This document shows, one piece after another, positions 52,808-61,759 of a DNA stretch of 64,000 bases (positions within the stretch are counted from its first letter, which is position 1; every line of letters begins with the position of its first letter). The stretch comes from Eilatimonas milleporae (GTDB lineage: Bacteria; Pseudomonadota; Alphaproteobacteria; Sphingomonadales; Kordiimonadaceae). A program made the translations under genes and the position numbers. The notes under the pieces are model-generated. The model was not told where the DNA came from. It ran no database searches and saw nothing but the letters and a program-made list of their open reading frames with translations. The DNA lies in contig NZ_REFR01000002.1 in assembly GCF_003688555.1 (NCBI RefSeq), positions 1 to 64,000 on the forward strand. Direction: 5' to 3'.

Positions 52808-53572
52808 ATGCTGCGCACCCTTCAGATCGACAAACGCTATAACGGCCCGCCCGCCAGCGCCAATGGCGGGTATATCTGCGGTCTCATGGCCGAAGGCATC
52901 AGCGGCCCGGTGAATGTGGCCCTGAAGGCACCGCCGCCCCTTGAACGTGACCTGACACTGGAAGAGCGTGACGGCGGCCGCCGTTTCCTGTTCGATAGCG
53001 GCAGGCTTCTGGCGGAAAGTGCACCGGACAGGCTGGATCTGGACGTGCCGCTGGACCGGGGCAATGTCGGCCCGGACGCCGGCCGGCGGGCGCCAAATAG
53101 GGATTCGCCTCCACCGGATGGCGGGTTTGTACCTTTTGGCGGCTGTTTTGTCTGCGGTGAAAACCGTTCTTGGGGGGACGGGCTGAATGTTTTCGCCAAA
53201 CCTATCGGCGGCGATGATCAGGTTTTGGCCGTATGGCAGCCGCATGTCTCTTTCTGTCACGCCGATGGGACTGTGAAGCCCAAATATATCTGGTGCGCAC
53301 TGGACTGTCCCGGATACATGGCGGTTGCACGCGGTGAACCCGCCCTTCTGGCCCGTATGACCGGTGAAATTCTTCAACCCCTGGACGGACGGCAGCCGGC
53401 CACCGTTATCGGCTGGTCTTTGGACAGGGACGGTCAGACTGGCAGCAGCCGCAAGCGCCGTGCCGGAACGGCCGTTTTTGACGGCGAGGGTCGCCTTGTG
53501 GCCAAGGCACAGGCGCTATGGGTTGTCGTTAAACCGGAAATGCTGGCCGAACTTGAAGGGGCCGCGGCGTGA
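52808..53572 (+). CDS. Hotdog-fold (thioesterase-like) protein
   Basis: A 254-residue protein. The central PFGGCFVCGENRSWGDGL matches the CFVCGPxNPxGL motif seen in hotdog thioesterase-like proteins, and a hotdog core seems to follow (ADGTVKPKYIWCALDCPGYMA...). The N-terminal part (about 1-95) resembles another, degenerate half (SANGGYICGLMAEGISGPV). No catalytic acid is clear. The ATG at 52808 has an ideal AAGGAGG upstream. It overlaps the AmpG-like gene by GTGA, so the two are coupled. Confidence 0.72.
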   Translation: MLRTLQIDKRYNGPPASANGGYICGLMAEGISGPVNVALKAPPPLERDLTLEERDGGRRFLFDSGRLLAESAPDRLDLDVPLDRGNVGPDAGRRAPNRDSPPPDGGFVPFGGCFVCGENRSWGDGLNVFAKPIGGDDQVLAVWQPHVSFCHADGTVKPKYIWCALDCPGYMAVARGEPALLARMTGEILQPLDGRQPATVIGWSLDRDGQTGSSRKRRAGTAVFDGEGRLVAKAQALWVVVKPEMLAELEGAAA

Positions 53573-54897
53573 CCCGTGCCTTCAGTGACTGGCTGAAGGG
53601 ATTGGCGCCATATGCTGAAAAACCGGTTCTGGCGACGTTTCTGCTGGGGATGTCGTCAGGGTTTCCGCTGACGCTGGTGATCAGTCTGACAGGCATCTGG
53701 CTGTCCAGGTTCGGGGTTTCAAAAGAGACGGTCGGTATTTTCGCGCTGGCGACGACACCCTATGCTTGGAAATTCCTGTGGTCGCCGGCTATCGACCGGG
53801 TGCCTCTGGGGTTCCTCAGCCGTTATTTTGGCCGGCGCCGTGCCTGGCTGGTGCTGATACAGGCAGGTCTGGCGGTCGCCATCCTGTATCTGTCAGTCCT
53901 TGACCCTGCCGTCGATACGGTTCTGATCGGGTTCGTGGTTTTGGCGGTTGGTTTCCTGTCCGCCAGTCAGGACACGGTGATCGATGCCTACCGTATCGAA
54001 GTCCTGCCCAAGGACAGGCTTGGGCACGGTGCATCCATGGTGGCCTTCGGGTACCGGGCCGGCAACCTGATCGCCGGCTATGGTGTTCTCAGGGTCGCCG
54101 AAAGCGCCGGCTGGTCCGTGGCCATTGCCCTGCTTGTGCTGCTGCTGTTGCCCGGTCTGGTCGCCGTGATCTGGGTGGGGGAACCGGCGCATAAGGAAGA
54201 CCCGTTGCTGGTCAGGGACCAGAGCCTCATCGCCAAAGCGAAGGGTCTGGAAAAGGTGCGACTGACCTTGCATGAGGCGGTTGTCCTGCCCTTTGTCGAA
54301 TTTACCCACAGGCGGGACTGGCTTCTGATTCTGTTGTTCATTTTTCTGTTCAAGGCGGGCGACGCCATTGCCGCGATCATGACCGGACCCCTGATGGTGG
54401 ATCTGCAATTCACCGAGGGTGAAATGGCCAATGCCAACAAGCTGGTGGGGACCATCGCGCTTTGGGTGGGCATTGCCCTTGGTGCCGTATTGTACCGGGT
54501 GGCCGGGGTTTACAGATCACTGGCCCTGTCCGGGATACTCATGATGGTGACCAATCTGGTTTTTGCCTGGCTGGCGACACGCGGCCATGACGTTTTTGCC
54601 CTGGCCGTCACCATCGGCTCGGAGAATTTTGCCACCGGCCTCGGCACCACGGTGGTCATCGCCTATCTTTCCAGCCTGTGCAACCTGTCCTTCACCGCAA
54701 CGCAGTATGCCCTGCTGTCCTCGCTGGCATCACAGGCGCGCGCCATCATGGGCACTTTTTCCGGGGTGCTGGCGGAAAATCTGGGATGGGTGTCGTTTTT
54801 TCTGTTTTCGACCCTCGCCGCCGTGCCCGGCCTGATCATGCTGCTGCTTCTGTGGCGCCGGTCCGTCGGTGTGGAACAGGAAACCGGGCAGGGCTGA
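53569..54897 (+). CDS. AmpG-like MFS transporter
   Basis: A 442-residue membrane protein with about 12-14 hydrophobic segments, similar in pattern to AmpG permeases, which import muropeptides (GlcNAc-anhydroMurNAc peptides) for cell-wall recycling. Visible text: FLLGMSSGFPLTLVISLTG, LWSPAIDRVPLGFLSRYFG and SASQDTVIDAYRIEVL, close to the AmpG family. Start is the GTG at 53569 overlapping the stop of the upstream hotdog gene, so it is translationally coupled. Substrate is inferred from family only. Confidence 0.85.
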   Translation: MTRAFSDWLKGLAPYAEKPVLATFLLGMSSGFPLTLVISLTGIWLSRFGVSKETVGIFALATTPYAWKFLWSPAIDRVPLGFLSRYFGRRRAWLVLIQAGLAVAILYLSVLDPAVDTVLIGFVVLAVGFLSASQDTVIDAYRIEVLPKDRLGHGASMVAFGYRAGNLIAGYGVLRVAESAGWSVAIALLVLLLLPGLVAVIWVGEPAHKEDPLLVRDQSLIAKAKGLEKVRLTLHEAVVLPFVEFTHRRDWLLILLFIFLFKAGDAIAAIMTGPLMVDLQFTEGEMANANKLVGTIALWVGIALGAVLYRVAGVYRSLALSGILMMVTNLVFAWLATRGHDVFALAVTIGSENFATGLGTTVVIAYLSSLCNLSFTATQYALLSSLASQARAIMGTFSGVLAENLGWVSFFLFSTLAAVPGLIMLLLLWRRSVGVEQETGQG

Positions 54898-55039
54898 TGC
54901 CGGCGGTGTGGGCCGGGAATTTCCCGAAGGGTGTTCGGTAAGAATATGCCGGGAGACGCACGATAAAGAAAAAAACGTCACAGTGCGGTCATCTCGGTGT
55001 AACATAATTGTCCTCTCAGGGACGTAGGAGGAGGGGGTT

Positions 55040-55930
55040 ATGAAAAAATACGCACGTCTCAGACCGCGTGTGGCAGCCGCCCAGGCCATGGCCGGTGCCC
55101 CAACCTACGTCCGTCAAGGGAATATCGAGGTTCGTCTTGCCCGCTCTTTTCGGGAGATCAAGGCTGCCCAGCGTTTGCGCTACAGTATTTTTTATGAGGA
55201 AATGGCGGCGCGTCCGGATTGGCGTGCCCGTGTGACCCGGCGCGACATCGACCCGTATGATGCCGTGTGCGATCATCTTCTGGTGATCGATCATGCGCGC
55301 CCGCGCGGCAAACGCATTGTCGGCACCTACCGGTTGCTGCGCCAGGAGGTGGCCGAGGCGCACAAGGGGTTTTATTCCGCCGGCGAGTATGATCTGTCCC
55401 CTCTCAGCGGCGAGTCCTTTCGCGCGCTTGTGGGCGAGGGGAAACAGCTTCTCGAACTGGGCCGATCCTGCGTCCATGCGGATTACCGTGCAAACGCGAT
55501 CATCAATATTTTGTGGAAAGGCATCGCTGAATATCTGAAGCAATACAATATTGCCTACATGTTTGGCTGCGCCAGTTTTCCCGGCACGGACCCGAGCGCT
55601 TTCCGCGAGGCTTTTGCCTATCTGCACCACAATCATCTGGTGCCTGACGATTTCAAGGTCCGCGCGCTTGAGGGCCGGTTCGTCGACATGAACACCATGC
55701 CGGCCGAAGACGTGGACGCCCGCACGGCACGCCGGGCGCTGCCGCCCTTGATCAAGGGGTATCTGCGTATCGGCTGTTTCATTGGCGAAGGGGCCGTTGT
55801 CGACACACAATTCGGCACGACGGATGTGTTTATCCTTTTGCCTGTCGAACGGATCGCCAAGCGGTATCTGAAACATTACAAGGTCGGTGAAGGGGCGAAC
55901 GACCCCGTCGAGGACGCCGTGGCACTTTAA
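55040..55930 (+). CDS. olsB: Ornithine-acyl[ACP] N-acyltransferase (OlsB-like)
   Basis: The 296-residue protein belongs to the OlsB/GNAT-related family that adds a 3-hydroxyacyl chain from ACP to ornithine, the first step of ornithine-lipid synthesis. Pattern: VRLARSFREIKAAQRLRYSIFYEEM, CDHLLVIDH, IVGTYRLLR, LLELGRSCVHADYR, and FGCASFPGTDPSAF. Ornithine lipids replace phospholipids when phosphate is low. OlsA is not in this window, so it must be elsewhere if the lipid is made. The start follows GGAGGAGGGGG. It stands alone. Confidence 0.88.
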   Translation: MKKYARLRPRVAAAQAMAGAPTYVRQGNIEVRLARSFREIKAAQRLRYSIFYEEMAARPDWRARVTRRDIDPYDAVCDHLLVIDHARPRGKRIVGTYRLLRQEVAEAHKGFYSAGEYDLSPLSGESFRALVGEGKQLLELGRSCVHADYRANAIINILWKGIAEYLKQYNIAYMFGCASFPGTDPSAFREAFAYLHHNHLVPDDFKVRALEGRFVDMNTMPAEDVDARTARRALPPLIKGYLRIGCFIGEGAVVDTQFGTTDVFILLPVERIAKRYLKHYKVGEGANDPVEDAVAL

Positions 55931-55972
55931 GCCGTCCCCGGCTTGTTCGTCCGCCCTGCGGCCAGGATGCCG

Positions 55973-56626
55973 TCAATCCAGTTTCCGGAAGATCAGCGAA
56001 AAATTGTTCGCGGGCATTGATCGTATGTCCGGCGGGGCAAACCCGGCTGTCTCCGCCAGGGCCGCCACGTCTTCCATGGCGCGCACGCCCCATGCCGGGT
56101 CACGTGCTTTTAAAGAGGCGTCAAACGCTTCGTTCGACGGGGCGGTGTGGGCGCCGTGACGCATGAAGGGGCCGTATAGGTACAGGATACCGCCGGTCTC
56201 CAGATACCTTGACGCCCCGGTAATCAGCCCTTCGGCCACATCCCATGATGCGATGTGGATGAGATTAATCGCCGTGATGGCCACAACCGGTGCCGGCAGG
56301 CCCGTCAGCATCCAGTCATCGGCCCGTGCGTCCAGCCGCATCGGCGGCAACAGCCGAGGGTTTTGGGCATGCCGGGCCCATGCGGCGATACTGGCCAGAT
56401 GGGCAGGGTCAACGTCGCTGGGTTGCCAGTAAAGATGCGGCAGCGCTGCGGTCATGTGAACGGCGTGCTCGCCGCTGCCGCTGGCCAGTTCCAGCACCAT
56501 GCCGGTTTCAGGCAGAATGTCGCGGAGGACTTCGGCGATCGGCTCGCGGTTGCGGGCCGTCGCCGGTGCGAAAAGCCGTTTATCCCTGTCACCATCCTGT
56601 TCAGGCGAGAAGAAATCCTTGCTCAT
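55973..56626 (-). CDS. DUF938 SAM-dependent methyltransferase-like protein
   Basis: A 217-residue protein of the DUF938 family: LFAPATARNREPIAEVLRDIL, LELASGSGEHAVHMT (SAM-binding glycine loop) and WQPSDVDP, then INLIHIASW, and TGGILYLYGPFM. It has a Rossmann-type methyltransferase fold but no known substrate. It faces the OlsB gene convergently. Confidence 0.88.
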   Translation of the reverse strand: MSKDFFSPEQDGDRDKRLFAPATARNREPIAEVLRDILPETGMVLELASGSGEHAVHMTAALPHLYWQPSDVDPAHLASIAAWARHAQNPRLLPPMRLDARADDWMLTGLPAPVVAITAINLIHIASWDVAEGLITGASRYLETGGILYLYGPFMRHGAHTAPSNEAFDASLKARDPAWGVRAMEDVAALAETAGFAPPDIRSMPANNFSLIFRKLD

Positions 56627-56651
56627 TGCGTGTCGTCCTCTCTGCCGGTTG

Positions 56652-56894
56652 TCAGCGGCTGACCCGTTGTTTCAGGCGCAAAATCAGATAGATGGGGACC
56701 ACGATACTGGCGCCGAGAAGCAGATAATCCAGACCGGTCCCCGCAAACCAGTTCCACAGGCTGGCCAGTTGATTTGCGACCCAGCCATATATATCGCCGG
56801 GGCTGATCCGCAGCCAGTACAGAACTGCGCCGACGATCATACTGATGATGACAAGCCTGAAAATAAGACGCAGATCAAAGGGGGAATTTGACAT
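56652..56894 (-). CDS. Small two-helix membrane protein (DUF6460-like)
   Basis: An 80-residue protein with two membrane segments (LIFRLVIISMIVGAVLYWL and LDYLLLGASIVVPIYLIL) separated by a short periplasmic loop with the tryptophan motif WNWF. It resembles a small alphaproteobacterial membrane family. The ATG at 56894 has AAAGGG upstream; it overlaps the upstream lipoprotein gene by 20 bp. Function unknown. Confidence 0.75.
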   Translation of the reverse strand: MSNSPFDLRLIFRLVIISMIVGAVLYWLRISPGDIYGWVANQLASLWNWFAGTGLDYLLLGASIVVPIYLILRLKQRVSR

Positions 56895-57444
56895 GGGGAA
56901 CAGCCCTTTCCGCTGATGGTTCAGGCCCGGGGGCATGACTGTCCGCCCTGCCCGTATCCATACCGATCCTTTCATCCATTGGGGCCGGCATGCCGTTTTG
57001 CGGTCGTCTGCCTGGTGCCAGCCCGAGCAGGCACGTCGCCGCGTTCATGGCTTTGCCATCACTGTCGCGGGCCAGAAGGTCGCCGGCACGAAAATGATCC
57101 TCGGGATTGGTTTCAAAAAATATCACGTCCAGTGCGCAATCCGTACCCTTATACAACATGATCTGGACATGCCCGTCGCGGCGCACCAGATCGGGTGGAC
57201 CCAGCCAGTCCTGAACATCCGCCGGTGTCAGGCCAAGAACATGGCCCGGCTCCGCCACATAGGCCGGAATGTCGGGTTTTGTGTCTTCCGAGAGCTGTTC
57301 AGCCAGCAGGGCGGGCTGTGCCTCGGCGGATGCGCTGTTTGAGACCTGGTTCCGGGCTGTGCCGCCGGCACAGCCGGCAAGCAGAATAACGCCCATCACG
57401 CCCAGCAGCAGGGAGTGGGGCATGGATTCAGACCGGAGCGTCAT
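56875..57444 (-). CDS. Putative lipoprotein, EI24 operon
   Basis: A 189-residue protein. From the ATG at 57444 it runs SMPHSLLLGVMGVILLAGCAGG, a clear lipoprotein signal. The mature part has a helical region that is weakly like a small DUF repeat (LGLTPADVQDWLGPPDLVRR) and a Cys-containing segment (YKGTDCALDVIFFE). The start overlaps the EI24 stop (ATGA), so the two are coupled. The longer upstream frame is a shadow of the EI24 gene. Function unknown. Confidence 0.78.
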   Translation of the reverse strand: MTLRSESMPHSLLLGVMGVILLAGCAGGTARNQVSNSASAEAQPALLAEQLSEDTKPDIPAYVAEPGHVLGLTPADVQDWLGPPDLVRRDGHVQIMLYKGTDCALDVIFFETNPEDHFRAGDLLARDSDGKAMNAATCLLGLAPGRRPQNGMPAPMDERIGMDTGRADSHAPGPEPSAERAVPHVKFPL

Positions 57445-58142
57445 CGGGGGCCCCGCATGCCGCTGGCGGTCCCACCGCTTTTCAGATGGTGGAAGGCGTG
57501 GGTCATCACTGCTGCCCCCAGAATGGGGGCGAGGATATTGAGGAACGGCACGGCGAACATGCCGGCAATGAGAATGCCCGTCATCAGTATGCGGTCGCGG
57601 GCCTGTCTGCGCAGGGATAGCATCGCGTCCACGGGCAGGTGCCGCAGGGCCACCATCTCGAAATATTCGCGTCCCAGCAGATAGCCGTTCAGGACCAGAA
57701 AAAGGGCCAGCGTGCCGACACCGCCGGTGGTGAACAGCAGAAATACATACGGAATGAGGGCTACGATGTTGAGGGCGATCATCAGCAGCGTCAGTTTCAG
57801 CGCGGATGACAGGGCTTCGCCCATGCCGACGGACCGACTGGCCGGACTGTTCGGATAATACCGGCTTTCCACCGCGCCGGCGATCCGCTCCAGATTGAGT
57901 CCCATCATCATGGTGACAAGGGGTGGAAACAGCAGATAAACCGCCACGATGACCACAAGGGTGAAGCCGAGATTGTCGACCCATTCCCAGCCGGTTGTCA
58001 GATCCGCCGGCCAAAGGTAAAGCGTGCCGGTTACAACGGCCGCGAAAACGAGCAGCGCCAACCCGATGCTGATCAGCAAAACACTGCGGAAGGTCGGGTC
58101 GAAAATCTGCGCCCAGGTTCTGTGCATGGCTGTCGTAAGCAT
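57441..58142 (-). CDS. EI24/CysZ-like membrane protein
   Basis: A 233-residue protein with four to five hydrophobic segments, the EI24 domain pattern (MMGLNLERIAGAVESRYYP, NGYLLGREYFEMVALRH and the segment after it). The family includes the sulfate transporter CysZ in gammaproteobacteria, but in alphaproteobacteria the role is unknown. It starts the overlapping set EI24, lipoprotein, two-TM protein on the minus strand, and lies divergent from the adenosine kinase gene. Confidence 0.87.
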   Translation of the reverse strand: MLTTAMHRTWAQIFDPTFRSVLLISIGLALLVFAAVVTGTLYLWPADLTTGWEWVDNLGFTLVVIVAVYLLFPPLVTMMMGLNLERIAGAVESRYYPNSPASRSVGMGEALSSALKLTLLMIALNIVALIPYVFLLFTTGGVGTLALFLVLNGYLLGREYFEMVALRHLPVDAMLSLRRQARDRILMTGILIAGMFAVPFLNILAPILGAAVMTHAFHHLKSGGTASGMRGPR

Positions 58143-58303
58143 AGACTGCCGGTCCGGGCACGGCCCGCACCGTCCTCCCTGTTGATGTGTTTTTCTTCCC
58201 TTATGACATAGGCGGCGCCCCTGTTTTGCGCAATGCCCGGCTTTTCGTCAATGACGCCTGATGGTGCTTGCAATCCTCATGTGCCCACCTATGGTGCCCC
58301 GAT

Positions 58304-58330
58304 CCCCCCGGCAATGGTATTGCCGGGGGG
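58304..58330. promoter_or_regulatory. Perfect hairpin before the adenosine kinase-like gene
   Basis: CCCCCCGGCAAT and ATTGCCGGGGGG pair over 12 bp with a 3-nt loop, ending 29 bases before the GTG start. Without a T-run it is not a clear terminator; it may affect the leader of this gene. Confidence 0.55.
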
Positions 58331-58359
58331 TTCAAGGATATGCAGGCAGGGAGAAGGCC

Positions 58360-59370
58360 GTGACCAGGGAAACCGACGACAACCCGCAAACACTGGATGT
58401 GCTGTGCATGGGAAACGCCATCGTTGATATTCTTGCAAGGGTGGATGATGCGTTTCTGGACACGCATGAGCGCGTCAAGGGGGCGATGACGCTGGTTGAC
58501 GAAGACACCTCGCGGCGGCTTTACGATGCGATGCCGCCGGCGGTCGAGCGGTCCGGCGGATCGGCGGCCAATACAGCGGCAGGCGTCGCCATGCTGGGCG
58601 GCCGCGCCGGTTTTATCGGCAAGGTGCGTGACGACCAGCTGGGCACCGTGTTCCGCCATGACATCACCGCCGTTGGTGTCGATTACCGGACGGAGTCCGC
58701 CAGCGCTGGCGAGGCAACGGCAACGTCCATGATCCTTGTGACGCCCGATGCCCAGCGCACCATGAACACCTATCTGGGGGCCTGTGCCAACATCGGTCCC
58801 GAAGACGTGGGCGAGGATCAGGTGGCCTCAGCCGCCATTACCTATATCGAAGGGTATCTGTGGGACCGTCCACGCATGAAGGAAGCGGTTCTGCGCGGCA
58901 TTGATATCGCCCATGCCAATGGCCGCCGTATCGCGCTGACCCTGTCCGACAGTTTCTGCGTGGACCGGTTTCGGGCGGAGTTTCGCGACCTGATCGACAC
59001 CAAGGTTGAAATCCTCTTTGCAAACGAAGCCGAGATCTGTTCGTTGTATGAGGTGGATGATTTTGAGGCCGCCGCCGGGCAGGCCCTTGCCCATGCCGAC
59101 ATTGCCGCCGTGACCCGGTCGGGCAAGGGGTCGGTTGTTCTGGCAAACGGGACGCGCATCGACATACCCGCGCACCCCGCCACTGTGGAAGATACCACCG
59201 GCGCCGGCGATCTGTATGCCGCCGGTTTTCTTTACGGGCTGACGGCGGGCCATGATCTGGAAACATGCGGACGCATCGCATCCATGGCTGCGGCAGAAGT
59301 GATTTCCCACCTTGGGGCCCGCCCCGAAGCCGATATGAAAGCGGCTTTGAAACAGCTGCTTGCGCGCTGA
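58360..59370 (+). CDS. PfkB-family adenosine kinase-like protein
   Basis: A 336-residue carbohydrate/nucleoside kinase of the PfkB/ribokinase family, with a strong resemblance to bacterial/plant adenosine kinase: CMGNAIVDILARVD, GSAANTAAGVAMLGG, FIGKVRDDQLG, the catalytic motif DTTGAGDLYAAGFLYGL and ending ARPEADMK. It would phosphorylate adenosine to AMP in purine salvage. I chose the GTG at 58360 with GGGAGAAGG upstream; the frame upstream is not family-like. It is divergent from EI24. Confidence 0.87.
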   Translation: MTRETDDNPQTLDVLCMGNAIVDILARVDDAFLDTHERVKGAMTLVDEDTSRRLYDAMPPAVERSGGSAANTAAGVAMLGGRAGFIGKVRDDQLGTVFRHDITAVGVDYRTESASAGEATATSMILVTPDAQRTMNTYLGACANIGPEDVGEDQVASAAITYIEGYLWDRPRMKEAVLRGIDIAHANGRRIALTLSDSFCVDRFRAEFRDLIDTKVEILFANEAEICSLYEVDDFEAAAGQALAHADIAAVTRSGKGSVVLANGTRIDIPAHPATVEDTTGAGDLYAAGFLYGLTAGHDLETCGRIASMAAAEVISHLGARPEADMKAALKQLLAR

Positions 59371-59413
59371 AAACAGAAGACCGGTTTGCAGGGTCCGGAG
59401 AGTGTTTTACCCG

Positions 59414-59451
59414 GACCCCAGACCCCAGACCCCAGACCCCAGACCCCAGAC
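59414..59451. repeat. 7-bp tandem repeat (GACCCCA x5)
   Basis: Five perfect copies of GACCCCA and a partial sixth lie between the adenosine kinase-like gene and htpX stop. The total length suggests a slippage-prone simple repeat. Confidence 0.9.
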
Positions 59452-59453
59452 GC

Positions 59454-60377
59454 TCAGGACCAGGGCCCGCGTTTTCCGGGTCCGGTTTCCGGTACGCCGG
59501 ATACGCCGGTTCCACCGGACCGCGGGCTGCCCGTCCTCGGACCGCCCTCTTCCATGGCCATCAGACGGCGGATACGTTCCTCCATCGGCGGGTGGGTGGA
59601 GAATAGGCTGTCGATACTGCCCCCCTTCAGCGGATTGACGATAAACAGGTGCGCGCTTGCCGGGTTGCGTTCGGCATCCGGGTTCACCGTCACCGCCGCC
59701 CCTTTGTGCAGCCGTGACAGGGCGCTGGCCAGCGCCCGTGGGCGGCCGCAGATTTCCGCGCCTGTTCTGTCGGCCTGGTATTCGCGTGTCCGCGAGATGG
59801 CCATTTGCACCAGAGCGGCCGCCACCGGTGCCAGAACCATCAGGGCGATCGTGCCCACCAGGCCAAGGGGATTGTTCCGGTTGCCACCGAAAAACAGGGC
59901 GAAATTGGCCAGCATGGAAATGGCGCCCGCAATCGTTGCCGTGATGGTCATGATCAGCGTGTCGCGGTTTTTGATATGCGCCAGCTCGTGCGCCATGACA
60001 CCTTCGACCTCGTCGCGGTTCAACGTATTCAGAAGCCCCGTGGTCGCAGCGACGGCGGCGTGGGCCGGGTCGCGGCCCGTGGCAAAGGCATTGGGCTGCG
60101 GTGTGTCGATGATATAAACCTTCGGACGCGGCAGGCCGCTACGGTCTGCAAGGCGGTATATCATCGTGACAAGATCCGGTGCGGTGCGTGTGTCAACGGC
60201 ACGGGCTCCGTGCATGGACAGCACCATTTTGTCGGCGTTCCAATAGGCGAATAGATTCATGCCGGCGGCCACCACAAAGGCCAGCAGCATGCCGGCCTGG
60301 CCGCCCAGCATGTAGCCCACGGCGAGAAAGAGGGCGGTCATTGCCGCCATCAGCATCGCAGTGCGCATCATATTCAT
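59454..60377 (-). CDS. htpX: HtpX membrane zinc protease
   Basis: A 307-residue inner-membrane M48 metalloprotease with the zinc motif HELAH and two N-terminal helices ([17 protein letters not shown]...), one or two later ones ([32 protein letters not shown]). It degrades misfolded membrane proteins alongside FtsH. The C-terminus is Gly/Pro/Ser-rich. The start is an ATG at 60377 with GAGGAGAG upstream. In many alphaproteobacteria htpX lies just next to rsmB, so its position 7-8 kb away is a rearrangement. Confidence 0.93.
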   Translation of the reverse strand: MNMMRTAMLMAAMTALFLAVGYMLGGQAGMLLAFVVAAGMNLFAYWNADKMVLSMHGARAVDTRTAPDLVTMIYRLADRSGLPRPKVYIIDTPQPNAFATGRDPAHAAVAATTGLLNTLNRDEVEGVMAHELAHIKNRDTLIMTITATIAGAISMLANFALFFGGNRNNPLGLVGTIALMVLAPVAAALVQMAISRTREYQADRTGAEICGRPRALASALSRLHKGAAVTVNPDAERNPASAHLFIVNPLKGGSIDSLFSTHPPMEERIRRLMAMEEGGPRTGSPRSGGTGVSGVPETGPGKRGPWS

Positions 60378-60449
60378 TTCATCTCTCCTCGGCTGTCGTT
60401 CGCCTCTTTTCGGGTGCAAACCCACGTATTTTATGTGGTCTTGGATGGG

Positions 60450-60478
60450 ATGTGGGCTTTGGTCGCCCTTGTATCAAG
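60450..60478 (-). promoter_or_regulatory. Possible sigma-32-like promoter of htpX
   Basis: On the minus strand, CTTGAT is followed after 16 bases by CCCACAT, resembling the heat-shock sigma factor pattern. It lies about 75 bases upstream of the htpX start. The match is imperfect and this call is tentative. Confidence 0.3.
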
Positions 60479-60581
60479 AGTGGGAACCTTCAGCTTGGCG
60501 GTTTGTCTTTGAACAGGGCATAGCCGATGGAGTATGCAGTTTTGCAGGTTTTAAAGGACAAGTTTGGGAGGGCTTGAAAGA

Positions 60582-61523
60582 ATGTCTGACCCAACACAGG
60601 ACGAGCCGGCACCGCAGAAGGCAATGCGGCCCCCGGCACAAGGTTCAGGCACCGGCCAGCGACTGGATTTCTGGCGTCCCCTTGGGCTGTTTGCCGGTTT
60701 TCTGCTGCTTTTTGCCGCGATGGGCTATCTGCTCATCCTGGAATTGGGGCTGAAGCGCTATTATATCGCGCTCCTGATGTGGACACCGGGACTGGCCGCC
60801 ATGGCGGCCCTGCGCCTGTCAGGCCACGGCCTGTCATCGCTTGGATGGCACTGGGGCCCCACGCGTTGGCACTGGATCGCCTATTTCCTGCCGCCCGCCT
60901 ACGGTCTTGCCGCTTACGGCCTGATCTGGTCGCTCGGTCTGGGCGGTGTACCCAACCCCAAATATATCGAAGAAGTCGCCTATTTCATGGCGTTGCCGGC
61001 CTGGCCCGAATGGGCGATGATTGTCTTCAGCGTCGTTATGATCGCCAGTGTGGGCATGTTGTGGCATTTCATCACCGCACTCGGCGAGGAAATCGGCTGG
61101 CGCGGTTTTCTGGTGCCGCATCTGATGCAGCGGGTCGGTTTTGCCCATGCATCCGTTCTGTCGGGCCTGGTGTGGGCAGCGTGGCATATCCCGTTGATTT
61201 ACGGCACCAGCTATAATGCGGGCCCCTCGGGTCTGCATATGCAGATGCTGAATTTCACCCTGCTGTCCGTCGGTCTGTCCTTTGCCTACACCTATTTACG
61301 TCTGAAATCCGGCAGTCTCTGGCCTGTGACCACTCTCCACGCGGCACACAATGTTTTCATACTGAGCATTTTCCAGCCCATGACGCTGGCGTATGAAGAT
61401 ACCCGGCTTTATGCGAACGAGTTCGGCATTGTCCTGCCGCTTGTCTCCCTTGCCGTGGCGCTCTATTTCTGGAGAAAGGCCCGTGCCGAGAATCTTGACG
61501 GGCCGCTTTCGCCCGCCGGATGA
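60582..61523 (+). CDS. CPBP-family intramembrane metalloprotease
   Basis: A 313-residue membrane protein with about eight hydrophobic segments and the CPBP (CAAX protease/bacteriocin-processing) signature: FITALGEEIGWRGFL with the catalytic EExxxR, then VWAAWHIPLI and TTLHAAHNVF with the metal-binding histidines. Family members cleave peptides or confer self-immunity to bacteriocins; the role here is unknown. It is just upstream of the SDHAF4-like gene (27 bp). The ATG at 60582 has a rather distant GGGAGG. Confidence 0.87.
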   Translation: MSDPTQDEPAPQKAMRPPAQGSGTGQRLDFWRPLGLFAGFLLLFAAMGYLLILELGLKRYYIALLMWTPGLAAMAALRLSGHGLSSLGWHWGPTRWHWIAYFLPPAYGLAAYGLIWSLGLGGVPNPKYIEEVAYFMALPAWPEWAMIVFSVVMIASVGMLWHFITALGEEIGWRGFLVPHLMQRVGFAHASVLSGLVWAAWHIPLIYGTSYNAGPSGLHMQMLNFTLLSVGLSFAYTYLRLKSGSLWPVTTLHAAHNVFILSIFQPMTLAYEDTRLYANEFGIVLPLVSLAVALYFWRKARAENLDGPLSPAG

Positions 61524-61549
61524 CCGCCGGGCACAGTAAAGGGTGTCAG

Positions 61550-61714
61550 ATGACCGACCGCGACACGACAGAAAAAACCGATCAGCCTTCAAATCAGGCC
61601 AAACCCGAAAAGGAGGCTGGGACCCGACGCCCGAAGGAAATCGGCGGGCGTGACGGGCCGGAACCGACGCGTTACGGCGACTGGGAAAAGAACGGCATCA
61701 TTTCGGATTTTTAA
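61550..61714 (+). CDS. SDHAF4-like protein (DUF1674)
   Basis: A 54-residue protein. The C-terminal motif PKEIGGRDGPEPTRYGDWEK ending NGIISDF is the DUF1674/SDHAF4 signature, known from mitochondrial succinate dehydrogenase assembly, where it helps flavinated SdhA. No sdh gene is in view. The ATG at 61550 has AAAGGG upstream, and an in-frame ATG at 61520 is possible. Normally found with rsmB/htpX in alphaproteobacteria; here it follows a CPBP gene. Confidence 0.92.
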   Translation: MTDRDTTEKTDQPSNQAKPEKEAGTRRPKEIGGRDGPEPTRYGDWEKNGIISDF

Positions 61715-61759
61715 ACAGAGGCCGACAAACAGAACGGGGCGTGGGGTAAAAGCCGCGCC

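Noticed and set aside
59414-59451. CRISPR-like array
   Set aside because: It is a simple 7-bp tandem repeat with no spacers, and no cas genes occur in the window.
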